NCBI RefSeq assembly: GCF_900111815.1
Contig: NZ_LT630004.1
Coordinates: forward strand, 494,068-558,067
From: Bacillus massilinigeriensis
GTDB taxonomy: Bacteria; Bacillota; Bacilli; Bacillales; Cytobacillaceae
DNA: 64,000 bases
Direction: 5' to 3'
Position numbers and translations under genes: made by a program. Below the pieces are notes generated by a model, which was not told the origin of the DNA, did no database searches, and saw nothing but the letters and a program-made list of their open reading frames with translations. This document shows, in pieces, positions 18,363 to 26,464 of this stretch (positions are counted from its first letter, which is position 1; each line of letters starts with the position of its first letter).

Positions 18363-19072
18363 GCAGCCTTGATCTCTTTCTATGGGTGATTTTTCCTTAT
18401 ATTTGTCTGACGGTCTTTGTGTTAGGACATATATACCGCTATCATACTGATCAGTTTGGCTGGTCGGCTAAATCGAGCCAATTTCTCGAGAAGAAGAAGC
18501 TAAAATGGGGAAGCATCCTTTTCCATTGGGGAATCATCTTCGTGTTCTTTGGCCATGTTGCCGGTGTGCTTGTTCCGAAGATCATTTATGACAAGATCGG
18601 GATAACAGACCACATGTACCATTTCGGAGCCGTATGGTTTGGCGGAGCAGCAGGAGTCATTTGCGTAGTCGGAGGAGCATTGCTTTTCATGAGAAGGGCG
18701 TCAGTCAAACGAATCAGAGTGAACAGTACTTTCAAGGATTGGTTATCACTAGTCCTGCTAGGCATTGTAGTCATTGTCGGATTTACCAATACAGTTGGAT
18801 ACACGGCATCAGGAGGAGACTTTGATTATCGGACAACGATTGGTCCCTGGTTCAGGGGAATCATGACCTTCAATCCGGAACCAGCTTATATGATTGGTGC
18901 GCCAATCGGTTTTCAGGCTCATATCCTTTTGGCTTTTGCTTTATTTGCGGTTTGGCCATTCACAAGGCTTGTCCATGTCTGGAGCTTGCCATTGGAATAT
19001 CTTAAGAGGAGATACCTGGTTTATCGAAGGATGGGCCCGGTCCAAAATGTCTCCAAGAGAATTAAACCATAA
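18359..19072 (+). CDS. narI: Respiratory nitrate reductase gamma subunit
   Basis: Di-haem b membrane subunit that oxidises menaquinol and anchors NarGH. It is 237 residues with five membrane segments. His ligands are visible in 'FVLGHIYRYHTDQ', 'HWGIIFVFFGHVAGVLVP', 'HILLAFALFAVWPFTRLVH' and the flanking helices. The C-terminal 'LPLEYLKRRYLVYRRMG' is cytoplasmic and positive. ATG overlaps narJ (ATGA). Last of the four nar structural genes; a hemerythrin-like gene follows 53 nt on. Confidence 0.96.
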   Translation: MSSLDLFLWVIFPYICLTVFVLGHIYRYHTDQFGWSAKSSQFLEKKKLKWGSILFHWGIIFVFFGHVAGVLVPKIIYDKIGITDHMYHFGAVWFGGAAGVICVVGGALLFMRRASVKRIRVNSTFKDWLSLVLLGIVVIVGFTNTVGYTASGGDFDYRTTIGPWFRGIMTFNPEPAYMIGAPIGFQAHILLAFALFAVWPFTRLVHVWSLPLEYLKRRYLVYRRMGPVQNVSKRIKP

Positions 19073-19125
19073 TAGAAAGGCTGAACGTCAGCATTCTTTG
19101 CTATTTAGTAAAGGAGGAGTCGAAT

Positions 19126-19611
19126 ATGTCAGGTCTTGCGTTGAAGAATCACTTTTCACATCAATCAATTCATGATGGTTATTATACAGAAGGACGAGAT
19201 TTGACGGAATTGCTCGTAAAACTATTCAGAGAGGAACGTGCGGAGGATTGCGCCGTTGCAGCAGACGCCCTTGTGGAACACTGGGAAACGAGGACTATTG
19301 CTCATGCGGATTCTGAGGAAGAAGGCTTTTATAAGGAAGTCATAGAAAATCAGCCTGAAATGAGAGAGGATGTAATCAAACTCATTAGAGACCACGATCT
19401 AATTAGAATGATTGTGGCTGATGTCAAAGTTAGGCTGCCGATAGAAGGTGTAACAGAAGAAGTCATAGATCGCTTCAAAACCATTCTGCATCTGGTGGAT
19501 ATTCATAATCATGAGGAGGAAAGAGTCCTTTTCAAGCAGGATCATTCTCATCTTGAACAAATCCGCGAACAAGCTGAAAAACCAGCCTCAGGACAAGAAA
19601 AATGCAAATAG
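19126..19611 (+). CDS. Hemerythrin-like HHE-domain protein
   Basis: A 161-residue cytoplasmic protein with the spaced His/Glu residues of hemerythrin-like HHE domains: 'SIHDGYYTEGRDL', 'VEHWETRTIAHADSEEEGFY', 'IRDHDLIR' and 'VDIHNHEEERVLF'. Such domains bind a di-iron or haem centre and can sense O2 or NO. Sited directly after narGHJI with a strong ribosome-binding site (AAAGGAGGAGTCGAAT), it probably deals with NO or iron-sulfur damage from nitrite reduction; that role is inference. A terminator follows. Confidence 0.85.
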   Translation: MSGLALKNHFSHQSIHDGYYTEGRDLTELLVKLFREERAEDCAVAADALVEHWETRTIAHADSEEEGFYKEVIENQPEMREDVIKLIRDHDLIRMIVADVKVRLPIEGVTEEVIDRFKTILHLVDIHNHEEERVLFKQDHSHLEQIREQAEKPASGQEKCK

Positions 19612-19628
19612 AATGAATATCGGAAAAG

Positions 19629-19668
19629 AGAAGCAGAGAATCCGCTAAATGGACTCTCTGCTTCTTTT
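19629..19668 (+). terminator. Bidirectional terminator between nar operon and narK
   Basis: Eleven-bp perfect stem AGAAGCAGAGA / TCTCTGCTTCT, followed by TTTT on the plus strand. It touches the 3' end of the convergent narK-type gene. Confidence 0.85.
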
Positions 19669-21160
19669 AATAGGTCGATAGATCACTGAACATCGCTACT
19701 AACATTTTTGGCTGGCCAGCTTCATCTCTAATGGTGCTGATTGTCAGCCATTCAGGATAGATTTCTCCGTTTTTCTTTCTATTCCAAATTTCACCTTGCC
19801 AATATCCGTTATTATTGATCTTTTCCCACATCGATCTATAAAAATCTTTGTTATGCTTGCCTGAGTGCAGGATGGAAGGTGTTTTTCCGATTGCTTCCTC
19901 TGCCTTATAGCCGGTTACCTTTGTAAAAGCAGGATTGACTTTCCTGATGATTCCGTTCATGTCCGTCACCATCATCCCTGATTCAGTACTTTCAAGAACA
20001 TTGGAGGCGAGTTTGAGCTGGTCTTGATAATATAGCCACACGACAAGAATCAGGCTGGCCAGCGCAAACTCAGAGAGAGCCATGAATCCAATTGCGTAAT
20101 GCCCGGTCCAATTGAACAGGATGGTGAGGATCAATGGAGGAAAAAAGCCTCCCAGTCCGCCCATCGCAGCAACGATTCCATTCACAATCCCTGCCTGCTT
20201 TGAGAAATACATTGGAACGAGCTTAAAGATTGTCCCATTCCCAATTCCCGCCGAAATCGCCACTCCGATAACGCCGACTGTGTAAATCGGTAAGGAAGGA
20301 GTAAAGGAAAGGAGGAAACCGCTAAACGTCAGCCCCGTGAAAACAAACATCAGAATGATGAAGGAATTGAATTTGTCGCCAAGCCATCCGCCAACTGGCC
20401 GCAGGAATGTGGCAATGGTAATGAAGCCTGCTGTTCTAAGGCCAGCATCCACTTTGTTCAGATCAAAATGATTCACCAGGAAATTTGGCAAGTAAATGGT
20501 GAACGCGACAAACGAACCGAACGTAATAAAATAAAATAAGCTAAGCAGCCAAAGTTTTGGGTTTCGATACACACCTTTTATCTGTTCGCCCAGCGAAACC
20601 TTAACCTTTTTCTCTTGCCTGTCCCCGAGCAAAAAGTTTAAGGCTGCAATGATGATCAATAGGATTAGGTACATGTTAACTGTTGCCCGCCAGCCAAATT
20701 CATTTGCAATCACTGGAGCTAAAAATGCAGTAAAGGCAGTACCGATATTTCCGGCACCGTAAATTCCATTTACAAAACCATGTTTTTCCTTTGGATAATA
20801 TTTAGGTAACGATGTTACACCGACAGAAAAAACAGCACCGCCAATACCAAGCAAGAGTCCACCTGTGATCAAAATTGTGATGGAGTCGGCAGAACTTATG
20901 ATAAAGACGGGGAGCAAGAGGCTGATAAAACTAATGGTGAAAATCAGGCGAGCACCATACTTATTTGTCCAATACCCGATGGGGATCCTTAAAATGGAGC
21001 CGAGGATTACCGGAATAGCGGTAACGAAAGCCATTTCACTGGAAGTCAAATCAATATCAGCCGATATGTAAGGCATTAAGGAGGAAAGAACCACCCACAC
21101 CATGAAACCAATCACAAGACTAGTGGTCTGAAGAACGAGTTGAAAGCTTCTTTTTTGCAT
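19667..21160 (-). CDS. narK: NarK/NasA-type nitrate/nitrite transporter with C-terminal PAS domain
   Basis: Major-facilitator nitrate or nitrite carrier with about twelve membrane helices (residues 5 to about 375). Both nitrate signatures are present: 'GIGGAVFSVGVTSLPKYYPK' with the downstream 'GIYGAGNIGTAF', and 'FSKQAGIVNGIVAAMGGLGG'. Unlike ordinary NarK proteins (about 400 residues) it continues into a PAS domain of about 110 residues ('GMMVTDMNGIIRKVNPAFTK', 'GKTPSILHSGKHNKDFY', 'GYWQGEIWNRKKNGE') and then ends without any output domain. The ATG at 21160 follows AAAGGAGAACAAGT; a TTG 27 nt upstream is in frame but covers the ribosome-binding site. It is convergent with narGHJI. Confidence 0.9.
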   Translation of the reverse strand: MQKRSFQLVLQTTSLVIGFMVWVVLSSLMPYISADIDLTSSEMAFVTAIPVILGSILRIPIGYWTNKYGARLIFTISFISLLLPVFIISSADSITILITGGLLLGIGGAVFSVGVTSLPKYYPKEKHGFVNGIYGAGNIGTAFTAFLAPVIANEFGWRATVNMYLILLIIIAALNFLLGDRQEKKVKVSLGEQIKGVYRNPKLWLLSLFYFITFGSFVAFTIYLPNFLVNHFDLNKVDAGLRTAGFITIATFLRPVGGWLGDKFNSFIILMFVFTGLTFSGFLLSFTPSLPIYTVGVIGVAISAGIGNGTIFKLVPMYFSKQAGIVNGIVAAMGGLGGFFPPLILTILFNWTGHYAIGFMALSEFALASLILVVWLYYQDQLKLASNVLESTESGMMVTDMNGIIRKVNPAFTKVTGYKAEEAIGKTPSILHSGKHNKDFYRSMWEKINNNGYWQGEIWNRKKNGEIYPEWLTISTIRDEAGQPKMLVAMFSDLSTY

Positions 21161-21366
21161 ACTTGTTCTCCTTTCTAGATTCTGCAACTCGATAGGCCCT
21201 CCTTTATTAAAGTACCCACATAGATAAAACTAAACCGGATTTTTTACATAATTTGTTGGTTGGTTTATAGTTAAAAAGATATGAATTTCGAAATTAAATG
21301 GAATCCTTTTTAAAAAAATTCACACCCGTAGTATAAACAAAAATTATTAATTAGGATGTGCAGGTA

Positions 21367-21954
21367 ATGTTAGATTCCGAAAAATTAGTTTATCCAGCAT
21401 TCATACGACAGGATGATGAAGGGGTATTTTGTGTGTATTTCCCTACAATCTTTCATGAATTCGGGTGGGAATACCCGTTGTCACGAGGAAAAACCAAACG
21501 TATAGCCATAAAAGAGGCACAAAAGGATTTAGCTTACTCTCTGGCAGGGATTTTATATGATAATGAAGAGCTTCCTGAATCTATCCCTATTCAAATCAAT
21601 CATCTTTCCGAAGAGGCGGAGTTAATCGATATAGAAACTTCGTTTGAACCTTACGCAAAAGAGATACAGGAGCATTTAAAAGGTCGCCATTGGCATATTA
21701 ATTATTATGTTGAAGAAAATGACGATTTTATAGAAGCTATTGGCTATAAAAATAATCAAGGAACATGGGATATTTTTTTAGAGAATTGTTCTGACGGTGA
21801 AATTGAAGTATTCGATTCCTTTTGCAAAAAGAATCCTGATTACCCTAATTATCCTTTCCTTTTTACAGTCAAATTAAGAAAGGAAGCTGAAGAAAAATTT
21901 AATCATTTTGTTGAAGAAGTGATTTTAAGGGGAAGGAAGCGTCTAATGGAATAA
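21367..21954 (+). CDS. HicB-like domain protein
   Basis: About 195 residues. The N-terminal part 'YPAFIRQDDEGVFCVYFPT' and the following 'RIAIKEAQKDLAYSLAGIL' match the HicB antitoxin fold, a degraded RNase H-like fold. The C-terminal half ('HINYYVEENDDFIEAIGYKN') is acidic and not recognised. No HicA toxin gene lies beside it, so it may be a solitary antitoxin-like protein rather than a working pair. The start is uncertain: ATG 21367 is taken, with AGGATG 9-14 nt upstream; GTG 21358 is also possible. Confidence 0.7.
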   Translation: MLDSEKLVYPAFIRQDDEGVFCVYFPTIFHEFGWEYPLSRGKTKRIAIKEAQKDLAYSLAGILYDNEELPESIPIQINHLSEEAELIDIETSFEPYAKEIQEHLKGRHWHINYYVEENDDFIEAIGYKNNQGTWDIFLENCSDGEIEVFDSFCKKNPDYPNYPFLFTVKLRKEAEEKFNHFVEEVILRGRKRLME

Positions 21955-22080
21955 TAATTTGGGTGTTTAGCTGTTAAGGATATAGAATGATAAGTTTAGA
22001 ATATTAATAAGGAATTTTTACAGTACCTTGCAATAACCAGTAGTGTATGGTAAGTTATTTACAAGATGGTTATTAATTGT

Positions 22081-22113
22081 TATCCAGTACTGTTCAATAA
22101 ACGGTACTGGATA
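22081..22113 (+). promoter_or_regulatory. Inverted repeat upstream of padR-like gene, candidate operator
   Basis: TATCCAGTAC (22081-22090) and GTACTGGATA (22104-22113) form a perfect 10-bp inverted repeat with a 13-nt spacer, ending 23 nt before the PadR start. Each arm carries an AGTAC(T) core. PadR regulators commonly bind such repeats in their own promoters, so autorepression is likely but inferred. Confidence 0.6.
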
Positions 22114-22136
22114 TTAAAAGAATGGGTGATGTTGTA

Positions 22137-22457
22137 TTGAATGTACAATTTAAAAAAGGTGTATTGGAACTGTGCGTACTTGTGTTGTTGGATAAGCAAG
22201 ACCGTTACGGCTATGAACTTGTTCAAAAGATTTCAGATCAAATTGAGATATCGGAAGGCTCGGTTTATCCACTGTTACGACGACTGACCAAGGAAGAGTA
22301 CTTTACAACATATTTGCAAGAATCAACGGAAGGGCCACCACGTAAGTATTATAAGCTAACAGAGAAAGGCCGGGATTACCTTCAGAGATTGCTGACAGAA
22401 TGGAATGAGTTTTCTAATGGAGTCAATCAATTAATTAAGGAAGGTGCGGAAAGATGA
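22137..22457 (+). CDS. PadR-family transcriptional regulator
   Basis: A 106-residue winged-helix protein. The N-terminal '[20 protein letters not shown]', '[10 protein letters not shown]', '[17 protein letters not shown]' and '[18 protein letters not shown]' are diagnostic of PadR. I chose TTG 22137, giving '[11 protein letters not shown]', since GGGTGATG (complementary to the 16S tail) lies 6 nt upstream; an ATG at 22122 has no ribosome-binding site. It overlaps the next gene by ATGA and begins a three-gene PadR-DUF1700-DUF4097 operon, an arrangement common in Firmicutes envelope-stress loci. Confidence 0.92.
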   Translation: MNVQFKKGVLELCVLVLLDKQDRYGYELVQKISDQIEISEGSVYPLLRRLTKEEYFTTYLQESTEGPPRKYYKLTEKGRDYLQRLLTEWNEFSNGVNQLIKEGAER

Positions 22458-23008
22458 ATAAAGAACAATTTTTGAAACAATTGAATGCTTCATTAGAAAG
22501 GCTTCCGCAAGATGAGCGGCAGGATATATTACAAGATTACGAAGAGTATTTCGCAATTGGATTGGAAAAAGGGAAAACGGAGCAGGAAATATCGGCATCC
22601 CTTGGAAACCCAAAGCAAATTTCCAGGGAGCTGACAGTATCTTACCGTCTTGATCAAGTCGAGCAAAAGACTACTGCTGGAAACGTAATGCGAGCAGTTT
22701 GGGCAGTTATTGGATTAGGATTTTTTAATTTAGTCATTGTATTAGCCCCTTTTGTTGCGCTGGTAGGAGTTATTATCGCAGGATGGGTGTCTGCTATATG
22801 CTTCATTCTTGCTCCTTTTAGCGTATTAATTAATCTTTTTTTAGGCACATTTCGATGGTTTGATTTGTTCTTCACAGTAGGTCTTTGTGGTATTGGTATT
22901 TTCCTTGCTATGGGGATGTTTTTCGCTACAAGTGCTATAAGTAAAGGGTTTATTCGTTATATGAAATTTAATGCCTCGCTTGTGAAAGGTGGTTTGAAAC
23001 ATGACTAG
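22454..23008 (+). CDS. DUF1700 (HAAS-domain) membrane protein
   Basis: 184 residues. The N-terminal '[20 protein letters not shown]' and '[20 protein letters not shown]' form the HAAS/DUF1700 helical domain; '[14 protein letters not shown]' is its usual end. Four hydrophobic segments follow (about 78-180). The start overlaps padR (ATGA) and the stop overlaps the DUF4097 gene by 8 nt. Proteins like this are thought to couple PadR systems to the membrane; the mechanism is not known. Confidence 0.88.
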   Translation: MNKEQFLKQLNASLERLPQDERQDILQDYEEYFAIGLEKGKTEQEISASLGNPKQISRELTVSYRLDQVEQKTTAGNVMRAVWAVIGLGFFNLVIVLAPFVALVGVIIAGWVSAICFILAPFSVLINLFLGTFRWFDLFFTVGLCGIGIFLAMGMFFATSAISKGFIRYMKFNASLVKGGLKHD

Positions 23009-23795
23009 TATTAAAAAATTATCTATCCTTGCTCTTTTTCTGTTAGTAATTGGTGCGGTAGGTTGTTTGTTTACATTTTCTCAAGTGACGAATATGGGAG
23101 TGAATAAAGAGATAAAATCGATTGCAGATGAAGTAGCGGAAGTAGAAGTTATTTCGGACAATGCAGCTGTTGAAATCATCCCGACTGCTGATACTAAAAC
23201 TAGTGTGGAGTTATTATCAAAAGGAGTAGATGTATCTCAGCTTAGTTTTTCTGCAGATGTGAAAGGAAAAAAGCTTAAAGTTATATTAAAAGATCAACGC
23301 TCCTTTCGCATTGGTTTACAAATTCAATCAATAGTTTTAAAAATGTACGTGCCCGAGAAACTTTATAAGTCGTTTTCAGTTAAAAATGATAATGGAAAAG
23401 TACAAATGGCTGAATTGGATATAAAGAGTTTGAACGTGCAATCACAAAATGGGCGAGTTGAATTAAACGATATAAAATCTGAAAAAGTAGAAGTGAAACT
23501 TGCTAATGGAGAGATAGATCTTAATAATGTAGAGGGAAATCTGATAGGGTCTTCAAATAACGGAAAAATCTCCCTCGTCACAAAAGACCTGGATCAGAAT
23601 ATACACTTGGAAAGTGACAATGGGAGAATTGCAATTAAGACGGATAGGGAACCAACCAATGCAACCTTTGATGTTCATGTTGACAACGGGAAAATCGATA
23701 TTCTCAATAAATACAACGGAAATGCCGTGATTGGTAAAGGTGAAAACTTGGTTAAATTAGAAACCAACAACGGGAACATTAAGGTAACGAAATAG
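23001..23795 (+). CDS. DUF4097 / LiaG-like adhesin-fold protein
   Basis: 264 residues with an N-terminal signal or anchor ('LSILALFLLVIGAVGCLFTF'). The rest is a repetitive beta structure of the DUF4097 family: the triplet NG or NNG recurs about every 19-23 residues (NDNGKV, SQNGRV, LANGEI, SNNGKI, SDNGRI, VDNGKI, TNNGNI), as expected for a beta-helix. The 'AVGC' could be a weak lipobox, but this is doubtful. Last of the PadR operon, followed by a strong terminator. Confidence 0.85.
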   Translation: MTSIKKLSILALFLLVIGAVGCLFTFSQVTNMGVNKEIKSIADEVAEVEVISDNAAVEIIPTADTKTSVELLSKGVDVSQLSFSADVKGKKLKVILKDQRSFRIGLQIQSIVLKMYVPEKLYKSFSVKNDNGKVQMAELDIKSLNVQSQNGRVELNDIKSEKVEVKLANGEIDLNNVEGNLIGSSNNGKISLVTKDLDQNIHLESDNGRIAIKTDREPTNATFDVHVDNGKIDILNKYNGNAVIGKGENLVKLETNNGNIKVTK

Positions 23796-23804
23796 GAATA
23801 AAGT

Positions 23805-23838
23805 GAAAAAGCCCATTCCATTGGAATGGGCTTTTTCA
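23805..23838 (+). terminator. Terminator of the PadR operon
   Basis: Perfect long stem GAAAAAGCCCATTCCA / TGGAATGGGCTTTTTC, nearly without a loop, with its own T-run in the right arm. It begins 10 nt after the DUF4097 stop. Confidence 0.88.
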
Positions 23839-24159
23839 GTTAGAATCTACTTAAGAGCTTATTATAAAAATAAACCATATATGTATAATACTAAATAGTT
23901 CTGAAAAATGTTTATTTGTGTAAAATAATAACTGCTAGAATGCTGGTGTAGTCAATATTATGGGGGAAGAGTGAGATGTTTTCCTTTTTTCATCAAAATA
24001 GTTCTTTGGTGGGATAATAAGTGGAGCAGTACAAAGACTATGTATTAGGGTTACCATTGCTATAAATACAGAGTATATTTAAGGATTGTTTTTCGTTCTT
24101 GCACTGGTCCTTTATATCGTTTGGAAGAGGAAAAATCAATTAAGGAGTGGGTGAAAGAA
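23839..24159. other. Intergenic region, no gene recognised
   Basis: AT-rich spacer between the PadR operon terminator and the PAP2 gene. I see no open frame with a ribosome-binding site and no clear promoter. Confidence 0.5.
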
Positions 24160-24846
24160 ATGATATTCAAGGAGCTGACGTCACCTGCAAAAAGGTTTAT
24201 TTTTTATGCTGTATCAGTTTTTGCGGCAGTTTGCTTTGTTTTTTGGGAATTCGCAGAGGAACTTATTGAGAAAGAATTACATACATTCGATATAACTATC
24301 ATAAATTCGGTCCAATCATTTATTTCGTTTAAACATACAAAACTAATGATGTATATCACCTTTTTGGGCTCATTTAAAGCGGTTATTGGGATAGCAATCA
24401 TCACAATGATTATCATGCTCTTCAATAAGAAAAGGTGGGAAGCATTATTTTTCTCTATAGCAGTGTTAGGTTCTGCCATCTTCAATTCGATACTAAAATG
24501 GATTTTTCAACGAACAAGACCTACGATTCATCCAATTATTCAAGAAACAGGATATAGCTTTCCTAGTGGGCACTCTATGGTTGCATTTGCGATGTATGGA
24601 ATGTTAACGTATTTCATCGTGCTTTTTCTAAGGAAAAGGAGTGCAAAAATAATAACCATCGCATTCTTTTCCGTCTTAGTTTTATCTATAGGTCTAAGTA
24701 GAATTTATCTCGGTGTTCACTATCCTAGTGATGTTATTGCAGGTTTTTCAGCTGGCGGTGCGTGGCTGGTTATTTGCTTAATCTTTTTAAAAATCATTTT
24801 AGAGACTAGGACCAAGACGGGAAAAAGGGACATTAAAGACATATAG
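24160..24846 (+). CDS. PAP2-family membrane phosphatase
   Basis: Lipid phosphatase-like integral membrane protein, possibly acting on undecaprenyl diphosphate or phosphatidylglycerol phosphate. The three PAP2 motifs are intact: 'KWIFQRTRP', 'YSFPSGHSM' and 'SRIYLGVHYPSDVIAG', the last two with the catalytic His residues. Six membrane helices. The start is not certain: ATG 24160 has AAGGAG 12 nt upstream, while GTG 24151 is closer to it. About 228 residues. It stands alone. Confidence 0.88.
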   Translation: MIFKELTSPAKRFIFYAVSVFAAVCFVFWEFAEELIEKELHTFDITIINSVQSFISFKHTKLMMYITFLGSFKAVIGIAIITMIIMLFNKKRWEALFFSIAVLGSAIFNSILKWIFQRTRPTIHPIIQETGYSFPSGHSMVAFAMYGMLTYFIVLFLRKRSAKIITIAFFSVLVLSIGLSRIYLGVHYPSDVIAGFSAGGAWLVICLIFLKIILETRTKTGKRDIKDI

Positions 24847-25154
24847 TATTGAGCATATCTAAAGGGTGTTTAGAGAACGTCGGCTCATTCGGCAATGAAC
24901 AAGAGACTGACATTTATCCAAACAACCCATTGTAAGTTTCAACGTGTAACAGGTCTAATCCCAATGTAGGGGCATTTAAATCCAACAAGTTTCGCAATAG
25001 GAATTGAGTAAACCGACTATATACTTTTATTGCATATAACAAAGTTTAATAAAAAATCCTGCATTGATTTGCAGGATTTTTTTGTTCTAAAAATGGAACT
25101 GATTGAATATTTTACCTTTTCCGGGTATATTCAAATTAAGAATTATACTTAGGA
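24847..25154. other. Intergenic region with one terminator
   Basis: No gene recognised. The only structure seen is the terminator at 25051-25083, about 200 nt after the PAP2 stop. Confidence 0.5.
25051..25083 (+). terminator. Intrinsic terminator
   Basis: AAAAATCCTGCA / TGCAGGATTTTT stem with a 6-nt loop, A-run before and seven Ts after, so it can act on both strands. It is probably the end of the PAP2 transcript. Confidence 0.8.
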
Positions 25155-25310
25155 ATGAAGAGTTTTTATGCATTTATTATAAATGAAGACAATGATTTTT
25201 TTATTGAAACGATGGAAAGAGAAGAACTTTGCGAGTTTATTATAGTGGCAGCGAGGATAAGTGGATTGCAAACAGATGGGGATATAACAGAAGAGTGGAG
25301 AGAGTGGTGA
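25155..25310 (+). CDS. Small hypothetical protein (51 aa)
   Basis: A short frame encoding 'MKSFYAFIINEDNDFFIETM' through 'DITEEWREW'. The composition is protein-like (acidic, aromatic, no low-complexity), but the ribosome-binding site is poor: only AGGA directly before the ATG. It lies 53 nt upstream of a well-supported small membrane-protein gene. No family recognised. It could be a remnant. Confidence 0.4.
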   Translation: MKSFYAFIINEDNDFFIETMEREELCEFIIVAARISGLQTDGDITEEWREW

Positions 25311-25362
25311 CAAGGTAAAAGGGGAGAAGGGCTATATTTCCCTAAGAGGACGGAGGAGAATA

Positions 25363-25509
25363 ATGGGGAGATTTATAGATGATTTAGCTGGAGCGATTTA
25401 TGATCTGTTCAAAAATATAATAAGAGGTTTTTGCTATCTTTTGGCTGGAATGCTAATAGTGGGGCTACCACTGTATCTCATTGCATGGATATTTGACAAC
25501 GTGTATTGA
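25363..25509 (+). CDS. Small membrane protein (48 aa)
   Basis: 48 residues: an amphipathic N-terminus 'MGRFIDDLAGAIYDLFKNII' and one membrane segment 'FCYLLAGMLIVGLPLYLIAW'. The ribosome-binding site CGGAGGAGAATA is excellent and places the ATG at 25363. A terminator follows 65 nt on, supporting a real transcript. The function is unknown; small single-pass proteins like this are often missed. Confidence 0.7.
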   Translation: MGRFIDDLAGAIYDLFKNIIRGFCYLLAGMLIVGLPLYLIAWIFDNVY

Positions 25510-25573
25510 TTTGCGAAATTCACTTGGTAGAGGTTTCTAGGTTGAATGACAAGCTGAATATGAACGTTAAAAA

Positions 25574-25618
25574 ATCGAGAGACGTTTTGTTCGGACAGAC
25601 GTCTCTCGATTTTTTTTA
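25574..25618 (+). terminator. Terminator after the small membrane protein
   Basis: Twelve-bp perfect stem ATCGAGAGACGT / ACGTCTCTCGAT followed by eight Ts. Confidence 0.88.
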
Positions 25619-25621
25619 GCA

Positions 25622-25641
25622 TTAATCAAACGTTTGATTAA
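25622..25641. promoter_or_regulatory. 20-bp perfect palindrome, candidate operator
   Basis: TTAATCAAACGTTTGATTAA is fully self-complementary, with no spacer. It lies 4 nt past a terminator tail and 105 nt before the next gene. A near copy (one mismatch, 14-bp perfect core) is at 57787. Palindromes of this type are typical of TetR-family operators. No TetR gene is in the window. Confidence 0.55.
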
Positions 25642-25745
25642 ATTAACAAGTCAATTGGGATATTTTTAAAAATGTGAGACTATATCCCTTTATAATTCGT
25701 ATATAAATAGAGTAGCCAATCTAAAATATATTGGAAGTGTGCTGT

Positions 25746-26405
25746 GTGATAAAAAATAAAAAACTGTTCTATATTTCCCTAGTGTTTTTCGTTGCATCTT
25801 TTGTTTTGAATTTTCCTTTTCCGCATGAGGGTCCGTATGGCGAGACTATTGCACTTGCTTTTAGTATCCCTATTTCTTCTGCCGATGGATTGCAGTATGT
25901 AGGCATTGTTTCCATTGTGTTATTGATTACAAGCCTAATTCTTCTTGCCAAATCGATCAAAAAATATCGCGGGGGCGTTATTTGGCTTGCCTTTGCTATC
26001 GCTGTTTTTGCCCCATCCATGATGGCCACTGCTTATCAACAGACTCTTGGAACGGATATTTATGCTATTACTTATGAACAAGATCAAAGTAATTGCGAAT
26101 TCAAAATGACCAATGAAAAGACACTCCAGGGAGAGTGCAAGCTGCCTTTTGAAAACTATAGCAATAAAGCTGTCCAATTTACTGTTGGTTTTTATGAAAA
26201 ATACTATTTTGAAGAGGATGTACCAATGATTTCACTCATGAACAATAATGCTCCTTATGTGGTGAAGTTAAAAGGAAATGAGAAAAAAACCGTGAAACTC
26301 AAGTCGAGCATAGATGTTTCTGAATTGAAAGAGCACATTGGGGATGGCAGTGCATCAGGCGTAAATATTTTTATTAAGTCAGGAGAAAAAGTAAGAAGAC
26401 TATGA
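25746..26405 (+). CDS. Membrane protein with extracytoplasmic domain, unknown
   Basis: About 219 residues. Three hydrophobic segments ('LFYISLVFFVASFVLNF', 'YVGIVSIVLLITSLILLAK', 'GGVIWLAFAIAVFAPSMMA') are followed by a soluble beta-rich domain with one Cys pair ('SNCEFKMTNEKTLQGECKL'). I took GTG 25746 since GGAAGTG lies about 7-13 nt upstream; TTG 25731 is also in frame. The stop overlaps the upstream end of the next open frame. No family recognised. Confidence 0.65.
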   Translation: MIKNKKLFYISLVFFVASFVLNFPFPHEGPYGETIALAFSIPISSADGLQYVGIVSIVLLITSLILLAKSIKKYRGGVIWLAFAIAVFAPSMMATAYQQTLGTDIYAITYEQDQSNCEFKMTNEKTLQGECKLPFENYSNKAVQFTVGFYEKYYFEEDVPMISLMNNNAPYVVKLKGNEKKTVKLKSSIDVSELKEHIGDGSASGVNIFIKSGEKVRRL

Positions 26406-26464
26406 GACATCTAACACCTCTTAATTTAAAGGGAAATCCTAGTAAAGAAAAGGTGGGGAAACAG

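Noticed and set aside
21367-21954. HicAB toxin-antitoxin module
   Set aside because: Only a HicB-like protein is present; no short HicA-type RNA-binding gene lies on either side.
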